Shown piece by piece: positions 55,352 to 64,000 of a DNA stretch of 64,000 nt. How positions within the stretch are numbered: position 1 is the stretch's first letter; every line of letters starts with the position of its first letter. Under the pieces are notes generated by a model. That model was not told where the DNA came from. It saw only the letters and a list, made by a program, of their open reading frames with translations, and searched no databases. Made by a program: the position numbers and the translations under genes. This stretch comes from Pseudisothecium myosuroides (Eukaryota > Streptophyta > Bryopsida > Hypnales > Lembophyllaceae). Where the stretch lies: NCBI GenBank assembly GCA_951799445.1, contig OX637297.1, positions 7,502,001 to 7,566,000 of the forward strand, given 5' to 3'.

Positions 55352-57033
55352 AAAATGTTTTTTTTGCATATTTAACCGTAGAATCTTACACCTAATTAGT
55401 ATGAGAATGTATGGAAAAAATTTCAGAATTTTTGACCGCTCAGATTGCAAGATACCTGCGTTTAAAGTGGGAAAACCAAGTATTTCAGCACATTGCGGGA
55501 CTAAATTTTTTGACTTTAAACATTTTTAACTTAAAATTTTTGCACTACAGAGTTTTGAGCTTTAAATCTTTATAGTAGAAAATTGAGTTGAGAGTCTAGG
55601 GAAAAAAAGAATATTCAAAAAAACTTAATTATCATTCCTAAGAAAGTTATTAAGTAGAAGTAAACACGAGATAGAAGGAAAATCTAAAATATTAATATAT
55701 TTTTGATGGAATTAAAATACACTAATCCCAATGGTGACATTGTTCTAGAAAGTAAACTAAACCATGAGAATTTTTTTTTTTGAAAAATTGCAAAAATAGC
55801 ATTCAGAAATGAATCCTACAAGTTATTTTTTTTAAAAAGATGCTCTAACTGCCCAAAAAACAAGAATGTCCATAACTTTCTCATAATAAATCCAAATAAA
55901 ATGAACCAAAGCTTTACAGATAGACAAAAATATTATCTATGAAAAAAAAAATACTTAAAAAAAAAAATCAAATTCCTGCCAAATTTTTTTTCCTGCCCAA
56001 ATTGCCCAGTTACGAAAAAAAGTAACATATTTGGCCATAACTTTTGACTCCTATTTCCAAATGTGCTGAAATTTAGTGCATATGAAAGATATTCCTTGCA
56101 CCCACCTTCTACTAAAATTTAAGCTTAAAATATAGAAATCTTTAGTCACACGTACTTGTCCAAAATATCGATACAACCAAAAATAGCATGCTGGTCCTTT
56201 AGGGGTTAATTCATAAATCACCCAAGCATAGAGTTCTACAAGTAGAAAGCAAGAATTCAAAATACAATGAAGGAAAAAAATCATACTTTTTTTTCTTCTA
56301 AGCAAGAATTTTTTGAAATAAATAGATAAAAATTCTTATTCTTATTTAAAAAAATTTAAGATGTATAGAAGAAATATAATAAGTGCTCTTCTTCCTTTAA
56401 AAAATAGGTTCATTTGTAATTTACCAAAGAATGGAGGGTATCTTATAATGAAAAACATAAAAATGGAAGAGTATCAATGCGATTATTCTTCTCATTTGTA
56501 AAACTAAGTTCTCAGAATTTTTGGAAAAAAATTGGAAATGAAACATTTCTCAAAAATACCAAAAAAAATGGATTAATTATCATGATTTCTTAAATATGGT
56601 ATTCTTTTCACAAGAACAATGTAGTCCCATATCTTACCAAAATGAAGAGGGTTCTTATTTTGAAAAAAGAACAAAAATATTGGTAAGAAAATGGATTGGT
56701 ATTGTTGCTCTTGTACCAAAAATACATCACCATAATTGTGAATGAAAATAGATGTTATTTTAGGAAATAAGCAGGCCTCCAACAACAACTACATATACAA
56801 CGTGTATTATTCTATACAAATAAAAACTGAACTATAATTATAAAATTATCATTCATTTTCTTGTTCCCAACAAAAGAAAGGCTCAACAATGATTTAAAAA
56901 ATAGTCCAAATACATGTGGTAAAAGAATGACAATTAGGCACTTTGGAAGGAAAAAACATGGAATTTCTTTTTCTATTCAAAGTCCATTACATCCAAAAAA
57001 GGGTGCCCAAAACGTCAAATTCGTACTGAGCTC
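55352..57033. other. AT-rich repeat copy downstream of the gene
   Basis: The segment from about 55,340 to 56,240 aligns in order with 59,900-60,670: shared phrases are TAACCGTAG(A/G)ATCTT, TGGAAAAAATTTCA and TCCTTTAGGNGTTAA. No ORF is supported. The rest is AT-rich without further recognisable features. Confidence 0.5.
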
Positions 57034-58531
57034 CTACACGATTCTAGTATTGATCACAAAATCGCTTCTCTTTGGCTCTGGTCCAATCCTCTCTTGTTCT
57101 ACAAGGCTTGCATCCTTAGTATCTTTGCTCCACCGTAGCCATTTCCACAGAAAATGAAGTTCGCACTCCAGCAACTGAAACTCCCTAGAGCTTGCGTGTA
57201 TCATCTCCTCGTGGAGCTTCACCAACTTCCAAAGCATTGCTAATTCTTTGGGAGTGCTACCATACTCAGGAGTCATAATGAAAGGGCATAACTCCTCCGA
57301 CTGTTGGACTGCAATATTGTAAAGTTCTTTTTCTTTCTCAGCTACTTGGACGCCGATGCTTTTCCTTTCATGTTGCACTTGCCCACACTTGCGTTCCAAG
57401 GTTGGAGTTGCTTTTGATATACTGCCACATCATCCATCATGTAAGCGCGTCCCTCCTCTCTCTCTTCTTGAAATAATTATCTTTACTTTTCTTCAAATTA
57501 GCCAAGTACTTGTCATTTTCAGTAATGACTTTCTTTACCGCCTCAGACTCCGTCCGCAAAGATGACACAAGACCATTGTCAAATTCCATTGAATCTTCAT
57601 TTTTCTTCATGTTTTCCCATTCCGCTGTGGCTTCACGCAAAGCTTCTCATGCACTTGCTATCTTAGTGCTCAATATATATTCATCATCCTAAGAATCGTC
57701 CTTGCTCAGACCGCCACCGCGTTCTAAGAATATGTGGTCCACACGCTTGGGCTCCACATCCTCCATGCACTGTTCATGTTTGTGGAACAGTGTATCAGGC
57801 TCCTCAACCTTCTTCTTCCCCTTCTGGTCAGCCATCGCCTTTGAGGCTGACTTATAAAAATCCATGAGAGCGAGTGCTTCTAGGTCTTCATCGAACTCAT
57901 ACTCATCGTATTCATGGGTGTACTCATCTGAGCTACAAGCAACCGACCACACTACCTCTTCGTTGGGAATGCACAACTTCCCCGATTTAACCAATGTCAA
58001 TTTCTTCTCAACATCAACTCGTTCATCTTGAACCAACAGCGCTATGTCCTCTGGATGGTCTCCAATAGGCAACTCCTTTATGGTTGTCCAATCCACTCAT
58101 TTCTTCAGTATACATTTGGCATACACCATTTGGACAAGATACAAAGGAAAATTGTCGTTTTGATATGGCTGCTCCTCTAGATACAACTCCCTCCATACCT
58201 AAAGGCATCTCTTCTTGAAGTCTTCATTTTTGCAATATCCAAGATTTGCCTTGTTAGACTCCACGTGCAGCTTGTGTAACCAGAGCGGAAACAGCTTATC
58301 AATGTGGCACCAATCCACGTATTATTTAATTGTTTCATAGCTCCAAGGCTCAGATTCCTTGTTCCAACCCAAGAAAGCCTTAATGTGTGGATGCAAAAGG
58401 ATATGCACATGCTTCTTGTGAGTTTTCCCAGTTTTCTTTCGAGGCATATCACGACGCGCCTTCTTCTGTAGCCGAGTCAATGGGTTTGATTGGGCCTCAT
58501 CCTCTATGACAATCACTTTATACGTGGACAA
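57034..58531 (-). pseudogene. Gene remnant with several in-frame stops, unknown protein
   Basis: One reading frame runs from 58,531 to 57,437 with no frameshift, but has stops at about 58,322 (TAA), 58,198 (TAG), 58,100 (TGA), 57,689 (TAG) and 57,650 (TGA). A frame change then leads into 57,399-57,034. Readable parts: RRDMPRKKTGKTHKKHVHIL, VWRELYLEEQPYQND, TTIKELPIGDHPEDIAL, an acidic segment (DEYTHEYDEYEFDEDLEAL), GKKKVEEPDTLFHKHEQC and a C-terminal coiled coil (EALREATAEWENMKK onward). Smooth protein sequence across five different stops indicates point-mutation decay of a once-coding gene. I do not recognise the family. About 210 bp upstream lies the sequence shared with the region upstream of the kinase remnant at 63.9 kb. 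Confidence 0.55.
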
Positions 58532-58740
58532 CGAGTCTAGGTACTAAGTTTAATATTCTAACTATAAAATTGTACTACACGAGCGTGAAAATCCTAAACT
58601 CGTTGTATATCACATTTACACAAAAACATTCATTTACAAATATATACTCAATTTACAATAACCAAATGTCAAGCCGCCAACAGTCAAGTGCACGGAATGA
58701 AAGACACAAAAATGAGGTGGAAAGACACAAAATGTCCCCC

Positions 58741-59170
58741 TCACAACTCTAACCCCTAGCCCACGAGCACGCAGTCACCCACTTCAAGGTGGATGAAAGA
58801 CGGTGCGCAGGGCCTGGAGTAGAGAACGCACGTGCAGGAGACCGCTCATATACCCGAGGTCTCGTGGGGGCGAGTGCAGGTAAAGGCGACTTCAGATGAA
58901 CTTCCAGGAGGCGAACTCGCGTACTAGGCGACCTCGGGTCCACAGAGAACGCGGGTCCAGGAACCACGACCGTCGGAGGGGAATTCAGCGATCGCGGGTA
59001 GAAACTTGGGCGACATTGTGTGGAAACGAAGGTGAACGCGGGTTTTAGCCGACCTCGTGTCCTAGATCCCGAACGACTGCGGGTTCTGGGCAACCTCGGG
59101 TCCAGGGTGACCTCGTGTATTGGCTTCTAGGGCGACCGTGCGTCCAGGTCCACTAGTACCGCATCTCCTG
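58741..59170 (-). repeat. GC-rich block upstream of the 58.5-kb remnant
   Basis: It begins with GAGCACGCAGTCACCCACTT, which recurs at 63,960, and continues with degenerate GGCGACCTCGGGTCC units, the inverse of those at 53,770-54,345. It lies upstream of a minus-strand gene, as the other lies upstream of a plus-strand gene, so the relation to the gene is the same. Confidence 0.6.
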
Positions 59171-59199
59171 GAAAAAGGGCATCTACATTTTCGGAAATT

Positions 59200-60720
59200 T
59201 GCTTTAGGGGGTGTGAACCTTAAAGCTTTGGTCTCTTTTTATGAAATTCAAAAGTGCCAATACATAATATTGGCGGTCTAAGCTTGGAAAACGGGAGCCT
59301 CACATGTTTAGAATAATCCAATAGAAGACCGTACAATTACATATGCACAACATACATTTCATTACGTTTTTGCTCTTTGAAATAGATATACCATTTTTTA
59401 GTGGCTTTTTAATTTTGTATTGAAACTCGGCAGCCTTACCAATTGAACATTTTTGTAAACAGTTTTTATAAAATTTTGGTGTGGTTTTCTAGAATTATTT
59501 ATACGTAGAAAGCTTTTAGTCATTCCATTTCAATGAATGAATCAAAAGTTATGAAGATTTTGGATTAGCGGGCAGTTTTGGATTCTCTAATTTCAAATGA
59601 ACTTTGTAGTCCTCTACTTTACTCAATTTTCAATATTTCCCTTAGAAAATTAAATCATAGGATGTAGATTATTCATTACAATATGGCAACCATTGGAATT
59701 GGCATATTTCAATTCCATAATAAAATTCTCTGCAATTTAGTATTTAAGATCATTCTCTACTTCTTTCCACATGAAATTGTTTTCCAATATGTTCTACAAC
59801 TCCAAATGATTTGAACAGATTAACCCTGAAAGGTTTTTGACTATGTTTTTACCAAAACCGCTCCAAAACTGCCATTTCAAATACAAGTACTAAATTTAAG
59901 TAAAAAATTTTTTTGAACAAACATAACCGTAGGATCTTGTAATATATCGGTTTAAAAAGATGTGGAAAAAATTTCATAATTTTTCACCATGTACATTGCA
60001 AGATATTATTGTTTGAATTGAAAAAAATCATTTTTTTGTCTCTGCCTGGAAGAAAAGAGGCAGCTGCCCTTATAGTTGTACAACATATAGGAAAAAAATA
60101 GTAAGTAGAAAGAGGTAGAGAATGACTCAAAATACTAAATTGTAAAGAGTTTTATTATGGAATTGAAAAATGCCAATCCCATCGGTTGTAATATTGTAAT
60201 AAACAATCTACACCCAATTTTTTAATTTTCTTTCAAAAATATTAGAAATTCAGTTCAATACAGGACTTCAAAGTTTATTTTAGAATACAGATTCTTTAAC
60301 TACCCTCAAACTAAAACTACTCTTCACTTTTGACTCATTCATCCAAATGGAATGATTCAAAGCTTCCCATACATATATAAATTTATATAAGCAATTTCAA
60401 ATTTCTGGAATCCAAAAAAGGAATTTTCCAAGAATTTTTCCGGATTGCCCGCCGATCATGGAAAATGACATATCATGCAATGACTTTTTAACCATGTAGT
60501 AAGAAGTTATGAAAAAATTTGAGCCTTAAATCTACACTTGAGACACATCTTCTATGAAAATTTCAAAGTGGCTTAATAAAATTTCCATTTGTAGTGAATT
60601 GCTCTAAATCGCTATGTTGCCAAAAAATGGTGTTTCGTCCTTTAGGCGTTAACCCCTAAATGTCCAAGGCCTTTTTTGAACTTCTAGGAATTTGCTTTTA
60701 ATTGAACAAGAAGCCAACAT
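59200..60720. repeat. AT-rich fold-back repeat
   Basis: The arm about 59,640-59,800 is inverted at about 60,070-60,220. For example GGAATTGGCATATTTCAATT pairs with AATTGAAAAATGCCAATCCC, and TGTAGATTATTCATTACAAT with a diverged ATTGTAATAAACAATCTACA. The right arm and beyond (59,900-60,670) also aligns with 55,340-56,240. No coding sequence. Confidence 0.65.
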
Positions 60721-62280
60721 TTTGTTAAGTTCTATCAATTTTTAATGATTTCTAAGTTTGTAACCGTACAAATTCAAACTAGACATGTTAGAGGCCACAT
60801 ACAAAAAGAAAACACAAGAACATCACTTATGAATTGAAAGACTAAAATGTTCAAATATGAAGGTGTTCAAATTGTGAAAGTGACTTGAAGTCTTTCAATC
60901 CTCTTTTCACATGCCAAATCTAAAAAGTTGGTCATCAAAAGAATATGACCTAACATGCATAATCCCAATCAATTTACGGGTTCTCAAAATCTACTCTATA
61001 ATTTCTTTAAATGAATTTCTAAGGTCTTTTGCCTCCAAGATCTAGTATATGTAAGGCTCATTTCCAAGAGCCTTCAATACTACGGGAAGTGAAGATTGCA
61101 ATGGATACCTTTGCACAAAATCTTGAATAGAAAATTCATAATCCATCATTTTCAAAATCGGACTTCTGATGCTAAAACTAGACTTGAAAAAGAATATTTC
61201 AAAAATATAAATTATTAAAAATAGCAACTTTGTTAGGTTTTAGGGTACTTCAACGTTTTGTTGACACCAAAATTTGGTGCCTCGGGAATTTAGGGGTTAA
61301 AGCATGTAGTAAACTTCTATCGGAAAAAAGGTCAAACAGAACACTACCATTTTAGCCATTTTTCCATTATAGACGAGTGAGCTATTGCAGTGCAGCTGTC
61401 CTACTTTGCGTAGGGCCAAAAAATTGATTTCAATGGATTTTAATGCTTCTCTTCCAATCCACACGATGGAAATTCTTGAAATGTTTACCGTATATTTTCA
61501 ACACAATATACAGAAAGATCCAACAATCACACGTGTGAAAAAAATGTTTTTTTCCAAATATTTGTTACTTGTACTAGAAATGGCATTTTCAAAGCGTTTT
61601 CAATGAAAACAAAGTCATGGAACTTTAGGGGTTCAATTTCTTATTTGACTTCTTTTATCCACCTCTTATTTCGAGGGCCACTTTCTACAGTCAAAGATAT
61701 ATTTCTTCAAGTAAGAAGTATCCAGACCTTGTAAACTACATCATCTTTGCAAATGAAAATCTTTATATCGTACACAATATAAATGCTCTAGAACGATTAC
61801 AACAATTTTACTAAAATATTAATAGATACATAATAGCATTCCCGCAAGTGTAGGATGTTCTTCCATTCATTTGTTGTTCAATATTTGCACTCACGGTCTA
61901 CAAAGGATTAAAATTTCATTATTACATTATCAAATGAAATAATAGATGACAAAAAGACTATGCAACAATATCCATTCACCAATACATGGATTTTTCATAT
62001 ATCTTAGGTGTACCATTCACTAGTTTCAAAGCAAATGAATCCACTTGTATCGCATCCCAAAGTTATAGATAGTTTGTTCAAAGAAATTCAAATTCAAAAT
62101 GATGTACATGGAACTTGGCAATTTCCATACACATTAATTGCTTTCAATAACACACTGTACAAGCTAGAAACTTTTTTTCTCGTAATCATGTACCCTATAC
62201 AAAATGAGAGGCGCAAAATATGGCCAACTACTTCATTCCTTCAAAGTTTTAAACTCAAAACATCAAGTCCTATACTCCCA
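60721..62280. other. AT-rich intergenic DNA
   Basis: No gene supported. The phrase TTTAGGGGTTAA, shared with the neighbouring repeats (56,200 and 60,640), occurs near 61,290, so diverged repeat copies probably continue here. Confidence 0.4.
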
Positions 62281-63861
62281 CTACAAAGGTGAGTCACGGA
62301 AAACTGCTTCGGGGGGCTTCATGTTCCATGGTGGAGCCATCAGCGATGTCGTCAACTCCATACATGTCGATCTCATCTTCGGGTCTGGGTGCATGAGTTG
62401 ATCCAACTTATATGCAAAGAACCTAGATCCATCAGCATCTTTGAATAAGGTCCTTATCAAACTCACTCATCTCACTAATCCTCATCCATTCGGTCAACTT
62501 CCTGATAGAGTATGAGTCCAATTGTTGCGTATATTTCCGAGTTGATTACATAATAGATATGCTCGTATCCGAATTTGGAGGCCCAAACGTATAAAACAAC
62601 TCAGGAGCCACCCACCAACGAGGAGATTGTTCTTCCTGCTTCTGTACTTCATTTGGATATCCATAATGCGATGGGGTTTTTTCGTCAATACGACTTGCAA
62701 TTCCCCTATCACAAATCCCAATATGGATTATCTTGTTCGAATAATTGGGAAAATGCAACATTATATTCCTCGGAGACAAGTCATTGTGCAGCACCAAGGA
62801 CTTGTGCATGAGATTAGTCATGAATACGAGAGTCCACGCCAACTTTGCCTTGTGCCTTCAAAAGAGGCTAACTTCTTTTTGTTTCTCCTCTGGAAGTTCC
62901 CTCACTTGCCTCACTTCATTCCATTCAAGGCTTATTGCCACGTTCTTATCGAGTGACTTCAACTCATCAAGGTTACCACCAGTCCATCATAACGTGTACA
63001 ATTCCATACTTTTCTCGTTAATGGCAAAAAAATAATTATAGCAGGATGATTTAAGGGACATGCCAAGGCCTCTATTAACCGTTCCACCCTCACATCATGC
63101 TTGTTTGTGGTCTTTGGCATCTTCCCAGCAAGAGCAATGTGTGGCGGGATTGTGTCCATCCCTTCAATGTGCACCTTGTGCACCTTTCCGTATCCACCTT
63201 GACAATCATATCTAGTGAGGGCCACCACCTTCGCCAAATGAGAGATCCATATGATAGACAATCCACCATCTTGCGCTAACGCTGATGTCGTAGCATCATT
63301 TTTCCACTTGAATCCCCTCGCTCCATGCTTTGAGAGTTTCATTGCTACTTTGTGCCACCAATCCATCTTCTTTTAGAATTCAATGGCACCTTCATCTCCT
63401 GGGTACCTTGGGACTTTCGATCGCGTTTCCTCCATCAATCTCTGCGTGTTGAAGATGCCTGGCTGAATAACATCATCAAGCCAGTGGTAGACATTGTTAC
63501 TGTAAGTTAACTCCACGTCGCAAAACTCTTGCAATTCTTTGCACATACTCAAGATTTGCGCTAACAAATCATCCGTCAACTTTGGGCTACCCGTCGTTGA
63601 ATCCCTCAAGTAGGTGGCCTCCAAAAAGTCTACACTTTTTCCCTCATACCATTCCAAACACACCTTGTATGCATACCTTGTATAGGGTACAGGAGGATAC
63701 ATTGGGTCCTTCTCATGTGCTGTCCTCTTCTTCTTCTTCCTCGCTCGACGTGTACTCCCCATCACTTGACCTATAGATATAGGCACTTCAAACTGCTCTG
63801 GATTGTCCGGGTCCAAATTGGACTTCCGCCTCGTGCGACTACCTTCCACCGGATTTGACAT
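62281..63861 (-). pseudogene. Protein kinase pseudogene
   Basis: It starts at a genuine ATG (63,861) with MSNPVEGSRTRRKSNLDPDN and a basic RRARKKKKR patch. A TAA at about 63,373 interrupts the frame just before MDWWHKVAMKL. The kinase domain follows: glycine loop GGYGKVHKV, Lys in IALAGKMPK, then after a frameshift near 62,965 the catalytic loop VLHNDLSPRNIMLH (H-x-D-x-x-x-x-N, with Asn where Arg is usual), CDRG in place of DFG, VAPELF for the APE motif, and after another frame change LMHPDPKMRSTCMELT (subdomain XI). At least two frameshifts and three stops make it inactive. The DFG Phe is replaced, so activity may have been unusual even before decay. Unrelated to known receptor-kinase layouts: no signal peptide or membrane segment. 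Confidence 0.75.
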
Positions 63862-63939
63862 GGTTGTGGTTTAGGAGAAGGTGGTCGTTGTTTTTCGTAA
63901 GTTTGTGGATGAAAACTGCAAAAAATTCCCCCCTAAGTC

Positions 63940-64000
63940 CAAATTCACCCCTTGCCCATGAGCACGCAGTCATCCACTACGCTACAGATGAAAGATTATG
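63940..64000 (-). repeat. Start of a third GC-rich block, cut by the window edge
   Basis: CCCATGAGCACGCAGTCATC with ATGAAAGA following matches 58,760-58,800. It lies about 80 bp upstream of the kinase remnant's ATG. The GC-rich repeats expected next are beyond the window. Confidence 0.55.

Overview
The window reads as repeat-rich nuclear DNA of a streptophyte (a land plant or charophyte alga). Support comes from a CCCTAAA-type interstitial telomere tract, GT-AG introns, a plant-style FCP1-like phosphatase and Ptta/En/Spm-like transposon coding sequence. The species cannot be named from the sequence. No housekeeping gene, rRNA, confirmed tRNA, CRISPR array or organelle insert was found. Almost everything recognisable is mobile or decayed mobile DNA, including nested insertions whose ends can be read to the base.

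Layout. 1-5,900: two copies of a long LTR-like family, one cut by the window edge. 6,160-6,949: a short element with 27-bp terminal inverted repeats. 6,983-8,800: the left end and decayed genes of an element related to the large one further right. 8,800-15,650: mostly unassigned, with one orphan exon-like ORF at 12.6-13.5 kb. 15,652-18,888: about 18 copies of a 177-bp satellite. 19,756-41,009: a 21,254-bp transposon with 27-bp TIRs and an AAAT target duplication. 41,545-48,817: an LTR-like element (duplication GTTGT) interrupted by a second one of the same family at 43,130-47,455 (duplication GAGGT). 51,492-53,184: a transposon end with a Ptta/En/Spm-like ORF. 53.7-64 kb: three decayed genes, each preceded by a related GC-rich block, among AT-rich repeats.

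The most interesting object is the 21-kb element. On the minus strand it carries a three-exon gene of about 1,440 codons, with a ParB-like region and a degenerate DNA-methyltransferase motif I. Next to it are an FCP1/NLI-like phosphatase ORF and a Ser/Arg-rich ORF. On the plus strand it carries a 957-residue DUF7869-like protein with the layout of a DDE-type transposase. The element contains about 20 copies of a 21-bp palindrome, TTATCYTCG-N3-CGARGATAA. Most lie in introns, and the clearest array, in the leader intron of the transposase-like gene, is spaced at 105-106 bp. A related left end at 6,983 has the same palindrome, so the two features travel together. One possibility is that the palindromes are binding sites for an element-encoded protein; this is inference.

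The LTR-like family has a TATA box about 1.25 kb from its 5' end and a 21-codon open exon followed by a GT splice donor. That exon is kept at the same length and phase in two diverged copies. All gene models come from reading splice signals and frames by eye; no database search or RNA evidence was available.
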